64,000 nucleotides of DNA from positions 1-64,000 of the forward strand of contig JANTQF010000103.1 of NCBI GenBank assembly GCA_032988165.1, written 5' to 3'. A program made the position numbers and the translations under genes. This stretch comes from Emmonsiellopsis sp. PD_33. Taxonomy: Eukaryota; Ascomycota; Eurotiomycetes; Onygenales; Ajellomycetaceae. Positions 48,801 to 59,429 of this stretch are shown here, piece after piece; position 1 is the stretch's first letter; each line of letters opens with the position of its first letter. The notes below the pieces were generated by a model. It had not been told where the DNA came from, searched no databases, and worked only from the letters and a program-made list of their open reading frames with translations.

Positions 48801-49376
48801 ATATAGAGCTTATTATTCATCTTTTAGATAAGTATCATATTATCTATAATCCTGATGAGGTACAGAAGGTTATCCTGAAATAGCTTGATAGGTAGATCTT
48901 TCACCTGCTTGACTTCTTTGAATATAACTACCAGAAACCTCTGATGACTTATCTATACTATAATATGTCTTATTATTTCATTTAGAACCCTTGAAATTTA
49001 CAGTGGAAGCCCCAGAAGGAGCACTCAATTAGTGCTGTTATAAGCTGGATGTATTCCCTTACCTTCTTTTATAATAATGTATATTATTTGTGCTATTTAC
49101 TCACTATCTTGTGGTGCCTAAAGTCTTTTGATGAGTTGCTGACTGTTGCTGGGATTAAGTACCCTACTTTTTAGAAGGCATGCTACACAAGAGGTATTAT
49201 TTAATAGAACAATGAGTGGGAATATACATTCAAGGAGGCTGCTGAGATGAAGATAGAGAGAGTACTTTAATAGATATTAATATTAGTTATTATCTATACT
49301 GACCTGCTTGATGTTAGTGATATCTGAAAGCTTTTTTCAATAGTCTTTACTGATGATCTTAAGTTTCATTTTAAAT
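45820..49376 (+). pseudogene. Helitron Rep/helicase pseudogene, 5' part
   Basis: Conceptual translation in shifting frames with stops reads as a Helitron transposase. A Cys-rich region (EEHCFYSDCHYHLS, KCCDECQAACRA, NYCAACRMRS, IIKCIMCKVP) is at 45.85-46.17 kb. A block with CPGCGTLF and LEPIKGSIIYKLF is near 46.6-46.8 kb, and HHIEPLKPGDSLAVFAQLY-like sequence near 46.95 kb. The Helitron_like_N domain lies at about 47.7-48.1 kb (FQQWLLDMWLAINNSRLKY, VLFIIFTVNPE). KAYINIEACINIVAVKYLYK is at 48.6 kb. TFEEL-type helicase linker sequence (SFDELLTVAGIKYPTF) is at about 49.15 kb. Most internal stops fall at Gln codons. The reading resumes after the hAT insertion at 62,843. Confidence 0.85.
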
Positions 49377-49384
49377 ACCATGAT
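49377..49384. repeat. Left target-site duplication of the hAT insertion
   Basis: ACCATGAT immediately precedes the terminal repeat. Its partner ACCATAAT is at 62835-62842; 7 of 8 bases match and the difference is G/A. Confidence 0.8.
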
Positions 49385-49395
49385 TAGAGTGCAGA

Positions 49396-50250
49396 CAAGT
49401 CTGAGTCAAGTTGATTATATATACTTTTAAGTTAAGTTACTCATAAATCTGTAATCTTTCAAGCTGAGTCTGAGCTAAATATATATTGAACTCAACTCAA
49501 TCTGAGTCATCAATGAGAACTCTCAAGCCAAATATTTATTAAACAACATTCAGAATCAATCCAAATAATTTCAAGTTAACTTGAGTCAGTATATGAGGAT
49601 TATTTTCATTATATCCTAACTAGCAACCATCCTATCAAACATTCATATTAAAATTTAAAAATTCTAATACTAATAATCAATCTTTCTTTTTCTTCTCAAA
49701 ACACTCTTCTGTGCCCTATTATGCCTTAGGCTTCCTACCCCTTCTCCTTCTCTTTTTTTTTATAGATAGCCTCTCATTCTCATTATTATTCTCCTCTCTC
49801 ACATACTTCTCATTAGTCACTTCATCCCCATTATCTTTCTATCTCCCAACTGCCAGAAAGATCTCAGCACTGTCACATAAGATATCAATCATTTCATTAA
49901 TCACTAAATTCAAACTCACTTCATTACCCTTCATACTCTTATTGATTTTAGTATCTAAATCTTCTTTACTAATCATATTATTCATCACATCATCTATAAT
50001 ATACTTCATCTTAAATGCAAGTTATCATTCACACATCACACTCTGTATATTATCACCCACAATGTCCTCCATCTCATCACTATATTATTATCTATAGATC
50101 ACAGCCTCATCATGTACAAATTATACAGTATTCTCCATCTCATCTTTTAATTTCCCTCTATACTCTACAGTCTCCATCTTATTCTCCACAACATCCTTCA
50201 TATTCTCATTAGAAGGTTCTTCCTGGATAACTGTTGTCATCACAGTACTT
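49396..50250. other. Left subterminal region of the hAT element
   Basis: Subterminal repeats of the GAGTCAAG / CTCAACTCAA type run from 49,396 to about 49,600. From 49,690 to 50,200 there is a T/C-rich plus strand (A/G-rich minus strand), probably the acidic, low-complexity end of the minus-strand SNF2-like gene. No clean gene is readable. Confidence 0.45.
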
Positions 50251-50264
50251 ACAGGCTCACAAGG

Positions 50265-50283
50265 TTGTTGTCCATGGATAACA
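50265..50283. repeat. Quasi-palindrome (TTGTCC-ATGGATAA type)
   Basis: TTGTCCATGGATAA at 50268-50281 is self-complementary except for one C/T pair. First of the family of short palindromes found inside the hAT-bounded element. Confidence 0.6.
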
Positions 50284-51878
50284 TTTCACCCACACTGTAA
50301 TTTCCAAGTCTTCTTGGGGGTGTCCCCTGGTGTGAGTAGCACTGATATCCTACTAATTTTCTTGTAGAGCTCTTTCCCCTGTATTGACAAATTAAACATC
50401 TCAAAATTTAAAGTAGCTAGATCCCCTTATCCTGACTAGTCTTCCTCTTATTCTATTAGAACATTCAAACAATTAACAGCTCTCTCTGTCAATCCATCCA
50501 CCTGGCCTACCTGGCCACCCAACTGCATAGAGATGTTAGAGATTACTTTCCTCACAAAATTTACATATTAGTACTGTTGAAATGTATGATCAATGATTAG
50601 TATCCATACATAAACATCTCTTTTCTAATCTAGATGATGCATTCATATTATAGTCTGAAACATCATATTCAAATTATATAGTAACTCAATTAAAATCATT
50701 GCCCAATACTCACCCAGCTGCAGGTTAGCACTAAATCCCCCCACACAATTAGTTATAATTAGGACTTCAGTCCTCCCCAACTCCTCATTATTAAAGTCAT
50801 TAATGATCACATTCTATTTTTTCTACATCATGCCCCCCCTCAACTACATCATCTTTATGCTAAAATTGGAGCACATCATGGATGCTAGCCACACAGCATT
50901 CAGTCTGTAGGCAAACACTGCCACTTTTTTCTTGCCAATCTCACACATTTCATACAACACTTTTATCAAATAACAAGCAATAGGAGACATGTACATCAAC
51001 TTAATATATCTATCAAAATAAGTTAATAGAATAACATGATGATAGACATCAGCTAAATAATAATAACACAGAAAGAATGACAACTCAAAATCCAGCTAGA
51101 AAGTCAAGTTTTTGAGAGCAGCTACTCTCATCTTCTTCAACCTCATATATTTATGAAACTCTGAGATTTTCAGAAACAGCAACATAACCTGCAAAGCACA
51201 TACTCTTGTGCTGTCCTGTATGAAGATGTCAGTACTATCATTGAGTATACCTAGTATTAATGATTGTTTTATATACTTGAGATGAAATGTATAATACTCA
51301 AGTTGCTCCTATGAGCTCATTCAGAGCATTATAGTATTAATGTGTTTTAGAGGAATAGCCTCTTCAATTTACTAATCATTAATCATAGTCTGTTATGATC
51401 TTCAAATTAGTGTTATTTTCAAAAGCTTCAGAATAATAACAGCTATAGTGTTAGGTTTCATGTGTCTATTAGTTGAAAGTCACTATATATAAAGTGGATT
51501 AAACAGTTCCAATTTCTCTTCCTCTGATGACACTGATTGGAACTTATTAATAGTTAGATGCTTAAGAAACTCCTTGAGATCTGAATAATGTATTTAGAGA
51601 TCAGTCAGATAAAATAAATGCATATAGCTATAAAAATCACAAGTCTTGTTTAATAGTGAGGTGATTAACACCACCCAGAGAAAGTCCAGCTTAAGTAGCT
51701 TCACTATGTATGAAATCTCAGAGGATAGATGATAGAGGCAATGCCTCTCATCAATAACCACTCTATACATATAACCTGGGAATTTCAAATGATATGTGAT
51801 GATATACTTATCATACATAGTTATCTCTTTAACTAGTAATAGATCTTTAATTTCAGGGGTAGCAGGGCAGGAGTCCTT

Positions 51879-51932
51879 ATTATCCACAGACAAAGAGTTG
51901 GGCATTGATGACTTGTTGTTCATAGACAACAA
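51879..51932. repeat. Two adjacent quasi-palindromes in the SNF2-like pseudogene
   Basis: TTATCCACAGACAAAGA (51879-51895) and TTGTTCATAGACAACAA (51916-51932), 20 bases apart. On the minus strand they are read as LSVDNK and LLSMNNK in the pseudo-protein. Confidence 0.65.
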
Positions 51933-52891
51933 GAACTTATTATTAACAACCTTCCATTCCTTGCACATTTTCTTTTATTCTAAATATAAATTTATAGAAA
52001 GGGCATTTAATTCATCATCATTCATTGCAACATCTTACTTCTTTATTATTTTGGCCTTAACAAAATACTTCTGAAATATAAAATGCAATACAACAAACAT
52101 CATCCAATCAGAGTCAGTGGCCTTGTGCTTGTAGAGCTAGGACTTCTCTAGATGTATTAGTGCCTCTGCCATTGCTGCCTCTAAAATGCAATGTAAAGAG
52201 AACATCAGATCATTTTCACAGTGAAATAATCTCACAAATCATAAAGATAATAAATATAGAAAAAATCTACTATAATTACTTCATCATGATTGAGTAGCAA
52301 CTGATAGGATCATTATAATAGTCAGCCTGGCTAGCTCTTTATCATTTAGAACACCAACATCCCATGCCTTCAAAATGAAAGATAATGTAGTTAATATCTT
52401 TTCAAAACCCATAGTGTCTGCTAGGATCTCAGTGTGCAGGGCTAGCTTATCATTTTGAACCTTTTAAAAACTTTTACTTTCCATCTCAAATATTACTACT
52501 ACACTATTAACCTGATGAGAATGCAGCTTTACAGACTATAATATATTTAGAGTTAATACTTGATCTTCCTTCATACTTAACATCATCAACATATTGATAA
52601 TTATGGGTGTGTTGCAGCTGACATGAGATAGCTCTTTTATTATTGTATGATCAACTTTATTATATACATATAGTGCCTTGATTGCCTTCTTATTCATTAC
52701 ACTATTCATTATAGTCTCAATGATGTTTAACACTTCTTAATCTAGATTTTATAGAGGTAATAAGTTTTCCATTTAATAGTCTCTCTCAGTCATTGTGTGC
52801 TTGATTGCATACATATATAGCTCACACTTTTGATGGTATATCATCAGTGCAAGTTTCACTTATAAGTTCATCTTGAGTACATTCTCCTCAG

Positions 52892-52915
52892 ACTTGTTAT
52901 CCTCAGATAACAAGT
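52892..52915. repeat. Perfect 10-bp-arm palindrome in the SNF2-like pseudogene
   Basis: Arms ACTTGTTATC (52892-52901) and GATAACAAGT (52906-52915) are exact reverse complements around a CTCA loop. On the minus strand it is read as LLSEDNK. Confidence 0.8.
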
Positions 52916-53099
52916 TAACTATCTCAAGAGGATTAATTGTATCATCAACTCTCTCTTCATCATTAGAGGGTAAATCCCAGTCAAAACTAAGATCATCTAC
53001 ATTATTTAGAGTCTTAATGAGTTCTTGCACAGAGTTGTTCTGTTCCTCAGGGAGGAGCTTATTGACATATATCACTAGCTTAACTGTGTTGTTTTGAAC

Positions 53100-55400
53100 T
53101 CATATTTTATTCAATATTACTAGTCACTTGTTTTGCTTTTGTTCTACATGAATATAAATTCAACAATGTAAAAGTACATAGATCTTATGAAAATCCTCCA
53201 AGTTTGACAATATAGTCTTAGCTTTAATATCTAGTATATAGCAATGGAAGAACTGGTCTTCATTCTGATTGAGCATATAAAAATAGATATTAATGATTAT
53301 TAGAAATGCATAATATTTCATAACATTTATTTCAGTGATATTAAATAAGTTCTAAACTATCTACTAGTTAATTTCCATCATTAAGAAGATTAAGATCTGC
53401 ACAACATCTGATGTCATGTAAACCAACTTAAAAAACTTTAGCAGAGATAGCATTATGAGGTCTTTCATCCTCTATTTTATTAACTCTAATAGAGTCATCC
53501 AGTTGTTCCCACACAGCACAATATACTCCTTAAATAATAATTAATTTTTTGTGAAGAGTAAATAAAGGGTATTCATATTGGAACAGTTCTTCAAGTAACT
53601 AGTCATAAGTCCTTAATCCCTGTAAAATTCAATGCATTTAAGTTTAAACTTGAAGCAGTAAATCTCTTTTAGAAGGGAATCATAGGCTTGCTTAATATCT
53701 TCAGTAGTGATTATTATCTTAGCTTTCTTCTTTCTCAGTGCTCTTTTACCTGCATTTTTACTAGGCTGCATAGTGGATGCCTTCTGAGTTATTATTATTT
53801 CAGGTGCTGAAATAGAGGCTTGTTAGATGTTGATTCCTCCAAGAGGTAGAAATAACTAATCTATATTAGGAGGCTTTAGACCTGTGTTGGGAGGCTTCAG
53901 AGAGTCTATTATTTAAGACTGATATTTAAAATAATTAGTTGATGTTCATTTTAAGAGGCAGTTCATCAAGAGAGGTTATTATCTATAAATAATAATCACA
54001 TTAAAAATGTAGTTGTCTGTGGACAACAACATAGAGATGTCTAGTATAAAATGTTGTTCATGAACAATAGATGCAGTAAAAATACTACTCTAATAGTAAT
54101 ATCAGTGTCTCTATATATCTAATCCCTGTAGTTTGTTGAGATTATGAAGGATTCTGAGATTAGAGTTGTTATCTGCATCCAATAAAAATTTGCTATCAGT
54201 TCAGAGTTAAATGCTTACCTAAAGGGTGGAGTAAAGAGCATTATAGAGGATTCAAAAATATAACAGGAGATATTAGACAGATAGTTTCATTAGTAACTTT
54301 ATTTACCAGCTAAAATACATAAGAAACTGAGGGACTAGGGAAGGCTACTTACTCTCTTTACTCATGCAATCCCATGGAATTCACTGTTCATGGCTAATAG
54401 GCATGGTAAAGTGAGTTTGCCATGCAGCTAAAACTGGCCCATATAAAGCTTGTTTTGCCAAGTTGTGCCATAACTGGCCCAGTTCCCTGGCAGTAAAGTG
54501 AGAGAGGGTATTAAACATAATAGGGCTGTTGAAAAGGGGATAGTATATCAATTAGTATAGATATGAAGACTTACCTGTTAGAGATGAGTGTATAGATGTT
54601 GAGAACTTAACAGTGAGAATATTATAAAGTGTAAGAGTAAGAAGAGAAAGAGAGAGATCTTTAACTCTCAAGACTCAGTCTAACTCAATTTAGTATAGTA
54701 ATATAAATAAGGAACACAGCTAGGTCTAATAGGATTAGTTTATTAAGAAGCTTTATGTTCCTCATGTGAAGATAATAAGCTTCTGAGATCTAGTTGCATC
54801 CTTACCACATTTAGAATAGTCTGATTTATCTTTATCTAAGAATAATAAAACTGCTCTGTCAGCTTTATGCTACTTTCAGTGCTTATCTTCTCAACCAGCA
54901 ATAAGTATATTTTAGCATCCTTTTTCTGCTACCAATAAAAAGCCTTGAATATTTCCACATGAGGTCACCAGTTGGTCAAACCTAGGTGGTAAAAGAGAGA
55001 CACTAAAATATCCTTGCTGCCAGTCAAGAAGATACTTCATACTTTATCTAGTATATTAACATAACAGTCCATCATTCAATGAAGATAAGAATGGTATCAA
55101 TTTATAGCCTGAATACAGAACTTTCTAATGTAAGTGTTATTATTTTCATTATTAGTAGATTAATGTTTACAGTGGTCATGATGAAGAAAACATATATATA
55201 TAGAGTAAAATATAAAAAATATATATATATATCTATATTCAGGCTAACATGCCCAACTCACCCTGTACCAGTAATCAAGAGAATAAAGCTTTCACTCTGT
55301 TATAATAGAGTAGAACCTCATACTATACCTATAATATTATTTTAAAGAGCTATTATCCTCTACTGGTTATATTCTTATAACTTACCCTATCAGGGTGTTC
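53100..55400. other. Interior of the hAT element, mostly unreadable
   Basis: On the minus strand 53,100-53,900 may be the decayed N-terminal region of the SNF2-like gene. At 53,976-54,067 there are three palindromes in 92 bases. A roughly 70-base segment near 54,812-54,890 is repeated in diverged form at about 55,822-55,890. GGCCCA-type short direct repeats (AACTGGCCCA) occur at 54,425-54,485. Confidence 0.4.
53976..54067. repeat. Cluster of three palindromes
   Basis: TTATTAT/ATAATAA arms at 53976-53995, GTTGTC/GACAAC arms at 54012-54027, and the perfect 14-mer TTGTTCATGAACAA at 54054-54067. Confidence 0.7.
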
Positions 55401-55413
55401 TGAGGTAGTTATT

Positions 55414-55611
55414 AGCAGTCACATGGTTTTTAGTTCTTATTAGCTATCTACTAAATATGATTTTGTTGATATTACTACAGTTCTTCTCTAGGTTTAGTAG
55501 TCTAGTGGTTTCTTCCTTGGCATTTCATAATTCTCTTTGTGAAATTCCACAGAACAAACTCTAGGGTTCAAATCTAGTAGGGACTTTTTTTTTTCTTTAA
55601 TTGTAGTCTTA
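55414..55611 (+). repeat. tRNA-like Pol III unit, copy 1
   Basis: An A-box-like TAGTCTAGTGG (55498-55508), a B-box-like GGTTCAAATCT (55565-55575) and a T10 run (55585-55594) stand in the order expected of a tRNA gene or tRNA-derived SINE. The A-B spacing of about 57 bases fits tRNAs with a long variable arm. The CpG of the usual GGTTCGAATCC has become CA. A second copy follows about 205 bases downstream. Confidence 0.5.
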
Positions 55612-55618
55612 CTGCATG

Positions 55619-55814
55619 TAGTAGTCACATAGTTTTTAGTTCTTATTAGCTATCTACTAAGTATAGTTTTGTTGATATTACTGTAGTTCTTCTCTGGGTT
55701 TAGTGGTCTAGTGGTTTCTTCTCTTAGAACTTGATGACTCCCTTCATGGAGTTCCAGGAAACAAACTCTAGAGTTTAAATTCAGTGGGGACTTTTTTTTT
55801 TAGTTGTAGTCTTA
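55619..55814 (+). repeat. tRNA-like Pol III unit, copy 2
   Basis: TGGTCTAGTGG (55704-55714), the B-box remnant GAGTTTAAATTCA (55771-55783) and a T10 run (55792-55801). It is collinear with copy 1 including about 80 bases of shared 5' sequence (AGTCACAT-GTTTTTAGTTC...) and the shared 3' end TTGTAGTCTTA. The middle is diverged. Confidence 0.5.
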
Positions 55815-55842
55815 CCCACATTTAGAATAGTACAGTTTATAT

Positions 55843-55856
55843 TTGTCTATAGACAA
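55843..55856. repeat. Perfect 14-bp palindrome
   Basis: TTGTCTATAGACAA, self-complementary, just downstream of the tandem tRNA-like units. Confidence 0.8.
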
Positions 55857-56187
55857 TAAAGCTACCTAGTCAGTTTTACCTGGAATCATCAGTTATAAGA
55901 TGAACTATTATTTTAACCATCTTTTTCATCATCTTCATTAGTTCTGATGTTCTCAATCTGTCTGTGGGCTCTAATAAAGATAAATGCATAGCTATAACTT
56001 AGATAATATTTTTACTGGAGATTCCAGAATGGTCTAATGAGCACATTTAACACTAATTTTCTTGCTCTATTTGCCCAAGTGCAACTCCAGCCATTATCTT
56101 TTTATTGAAAATCCAGATTTTATTAATATTATTACCATACATCTTTATTATCCTCAGATAAAGAAATCAGCTGAGTCAGCATTAATC

Positions 56188-56204
56188 TTGTCCACAGATA
56201 ACAA
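56188..56204. repeat. Quasi-palindrome upstream of the actin pseudogene
   Basis: TTGTCCACAGATAACAA; the same family as the others, and part of the ~40-base segment repeated at 57,886-57,930. Confidence 0.6.
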
Positions 56205-56549
56205 TAATGTACTTGCTAAAAATCCTGTTCCTTCAAGACTTATCAACTGCTTTCATGATGATCTAATAATTAATATCATCCCTACAATCAAAATCCACAT
56301 GGTCAGTGCAGCAGACACTTCACCACCAATGATAATGAGTGGTTTCATAATCCTCAGGCCCTATTTTAGGTTCCAGCCTTGTATACTCAGTCTCAAGAGT
56401 GATAATATCTACTTTATCACTTACAACCTCATCATGAAATGCTACTTCAACATCTAAAAGGATCTCTAATAGGATTGGTAATAAGTAGTTCTGTAACCTC
56501 AAAGCCCTCTTCCAGCTAACTATACTGGGTTCAGAAATCAGTGGTATCC

Positions 56550-57843
56550 ACACTATTCTAATAGTAGTATCACTCATGTTGTGCTCATCTATAGATCTAG
56601 TATGTGTAAGGCCAGTTTTACTGGTAATAACACTTTCTAAGCTATTTTCCACAAGTCTCTCAACATTCTCATGTCTGTTTCCTGCTGCTAACCTCCATCA
56701 GCTTCAATCATCAGTCATTCTCACCATCATGGGTAAATATTTCCCTGTGTATGCTAAGGTTAGATCCATAACTGACAGCATCTAATATTATGATTGGTAT
56801 GAGCCAGAAAGACTCCTATATTAGTGACAAGGTACAGTCAAAGCATGATATCCTCACCCCAAGATAACTTACCTCATTGAGTATGATATCATCATAAACT
56901 AGGATAATATGAAGAAAATCTGGCATCATACTTTCTACAATAAACTTCATGTTATGCCAGAGAAGCACATCATTCTGTTGACTGAGGCTTCTATTAACCT
57001 TAAGTCCAACCATGAGAAAATAACTCAAATTATCTTTGAAATCTTCAATGCCCTCACCTTCTACATCTCCATCCTAGCTATGCTCTCTCTGTATGCTTCC
57101 AGTCACACCACTGATATCATACTCAACTCTAATGATGATGTTACTTATATTATACTCATCTACAAGGGTTTCATCCTCCCCCACATCATCTCTCATATCA
57201 ATATGGCTGATCATGAGCTAACAAATTATCTTATAAAGATTCTTACCAAGCATAGTTACAGCTTCTTCACCACTGCTGAGCATGGAATCATCCATAACAT
57301 CAAGAAGAAGCTATAGATATTACCCTCAACTTCTAGTAGAAAATTTAGACTACTTTCTAGAGCTTTAGCTTGAAGAAATCTTACAAGCTTCCTGACAGCC
57401 AGGTCATCACCATTGATAACAAGTAGTTTTATGCTCCTGAGGCTCTCTTCTAACCTAGTGTACTGGGTCTTGACAGCAGCAGTATTCATGCCACCACCTA
57501 TAATGCTATCATGAAGTACAATATTGATGTCTGAAAGGATCTTTATAGTAATATTATTATGATATGTATTTCTCTTTTCTTTATGTTAAGATGTTGCTAA
57601 CAACTACTAGTCTGATGATACTATTATGTACCCTGATATCTCTAATTATATGTAGAAGGAGATCACTGCCCTTGCTCCCTCATCAATAAAGGTTAAGATT
57701 ATTGCTCCCCTTAAACATAAATACTCCATATGAATTGGTGGTTTCATTTTAACCTCCCTCTTAACCTTTCAGCAGATGTGGATCTCCAGGTAGGAATATA
57801 ATGAGTCAGAACCTTTCATTATTCACCACAAGTACTTATTATA
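56550..57843 (+). pseudogene. Actin pseudogene with retained introns
   Basis: Translation of the three frames aligns with almost the whole of a fungal actin. SSMCKASFTGNNTF matches the GSGMCKAGFAGDDAP region (about 56,590). The HHG segment ends at 56,732. IMIGMSQKDSYISDKVQSK follows (56,786 on). KKIWHHTFYNKLHVMPEKH and LLTEASINLKSNHEKITQI come next, then DHELTNYLIKILTKHSYSF, KSYKLPDSQVITI, YAPEALF-PSVLGL, KDLYSNIIM, and from 57,611 MYPDISNYM, KEITALAPSSIKVKIIAP and FQQMWISR-EYNESEPF. Two introns are visible, 56,733-56,785 and 57,562-57,610 (branch GCTAAC), so it is a genomic copy rather than a retrocopy. One splice base of each intron has become A. Differences are mostly C-to-T or G-to-A, with several stops. 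Confidence 0.88.
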
Positions 57844-58850
57844 GTGTTTATTGTTCTTAGATAACATTTAGCTGACTACTGACCCAGTTATCCATAAATA
57901 ATAATATACTTGCTAAAAACCTATTTCTCCTAATTGTGAAGTGATTGATTCATCATCTTGTATGGCTATTATATAACTTACTCTCCAGTAGATATCAATA
58001 GTTATTAGTTTGATTAGTAGAGAAGGTTGTATTAGCTAATTAGTTAAGGTTGTCAGCTCTATTATATAAGTTTGTCATAAAGATAACTAGTCATTTAATT
58101 CCTAAACTTGCCTCTAATCATTACCACATCATCATTATCTCTCTTCACCTGCTATGAACCTTATTAGCTCAAAAGCAATCAACCTTCTTTTCCAATGGAA
58201 CATCAAAGTCTAAATTCACCTCCAGTAGCTATGATATAGGGGCTTCAGACTCCAACACAATAAACTGATATATAGTAAGTCAATCAAGATGCTGAATCCT
58301 ACATATCTACTCTACTTGAGCTTTTCAATTCACACTAGCTCAGGCTAATTCCTTTCAGTTCACCTCACTTTCAGGAGAGTACTACATTAGTTAATTCAGT
58401 TGAGAGATTCAATGATTATATAGACTACATCTAGTATCCTTATGAATGATCATCCTAACATCAAAGAAAAGCTCTAAATGTAGGAGAATGAATTAACTAC
58501 AGTCAGATTTATAATATTACATTGTATGATATCTTTAGCTAGAGGCTTCAGGTTGCAGATGATGTGATTCTACATAAGTACTATATATAATGTGTTATAC
58601 TTTGATGATCTCCACTAACACTAGAAAATTGCAGAAGTCTAAGTCTCATCTATCATTAAGATACTTGAATAGATACTATGTAAAGATTTAACTTTAAAGA
58701 ATCTAGTTGTTGATCAGTCTTTCTATGTGCAATTAAATATAGATGCAGTAGAGAGCCTTGGTAAATATCTGATTTTATACTCATTGTGCTGAGTTAAAGA
58801 TATACCACAATTTATTAATTTATATTAAGGACTGGCTCAAAATGCAGTGA
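57844..58850. other. Interval between actin pseudogene and hAT transposase
   Basis: No readable protein. A segment at 57,886-57,930 (ending in TACTTGCTAAAAACC) repeats one at about 56,188-56,230 on the other side of the actin pseudogene, so the actin copy is flanked by diverged direct repeats of about 40 bases. Confidence 0.4.
57851..57905. repeat. Two decayed quasi-palindromes downstream of the actin pseudogene
   Basis: TTGTTCTTAGATAACA at 57851-57866, and GTTATCCATAAATAATAA near 57,887-57,904. Confidence 0.5.
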
Positions 58851-59429
58851 TTATTCAGACTTGAGGGCTTACCTTACAGTACCCATGCACCCAGTGTGCT
58901 GAAGGATCTAGACTATTCAAAGATTATCTTGTGCCATATGATTTATTAAATGACATATTTGCCAGTGGTGGAGCATGTGGAAATTGCTATTTCAGGGGTG
59001 AAAGTGCAAAGTGTAGCCTTTATAAGCACTAAAAGTACCCATCCTCTAATAATCCTTTGGTAGATACTAACTATAATTACAGTTAATAATGTGGATTAGG
59101 ACATGATTATATATTTAATAATTTAAATGCATTTATAAAGGGTGGGTATTAGCTTATCATGTCAATGAAAAGAATTTTTTGGATGACTATCTAGAAAGAT
59201 TCAGGGAGTTTAGAACTCCTCCTGGAATTATCTCATTCTTCTCATTATTATCTTGAAAAAATTTTGATATTGAAGGTTATTCATTTCTCATTATTTTCTA
59301 AGTTCAGTATCTACTTCTTGCACCTTTCTATTATAATCATAGAAAAATGAGTCAAAGCTTTAATTCCACCTTTTTCTCACAGTCACAACTCCCTATTAAT
59401 AACTTAAGTAATATTAATCTATCAATACT

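Larger units (their letters stand above)
50550..53100 (-). pseudogene. SNF2-type helicase pseudogene
   Basis: Minus-strand translation gives ordered SNF2 motifs. Motif I reads LADTMGFEKILTTLSFILKAW near 52,365-52,430 (D-MG-GKT with Gly and Thr changed). Motif II reads VVIDERHCLYHLSSE near 51,730-51,770 (DEAH-like). Motif III reads FLWVVLITSLLNK near 51,640-51,690 (WAVSATPLLNK-like). The C-terminal helicase domain reads MSPIACYLIKVLYEMCE and KKKVAVFAYRLNAVWL (50,870-51,000). DFNNEELGRTEVLIITN and a motif VI remnant equivalent to GR-HRLGQKRDVYVWI lie at 50,590-50,800. Stops replace Gln and Arg codons. It may extend upstream to about 54,000. It may be cargo of the hAT element or a separate nested gene; its position between the hAT termini is certain, but its function there is not. 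Confidence 0.72.

Noticed and set aside
49711..50097. 128-codon plus-strand Leu/Ser-rich frame in the hAT element
   Set aside because: It is a translation of a T/C-rich strand; the minus strand of the same region more likely belongs to the decayed SNF2-like gene.
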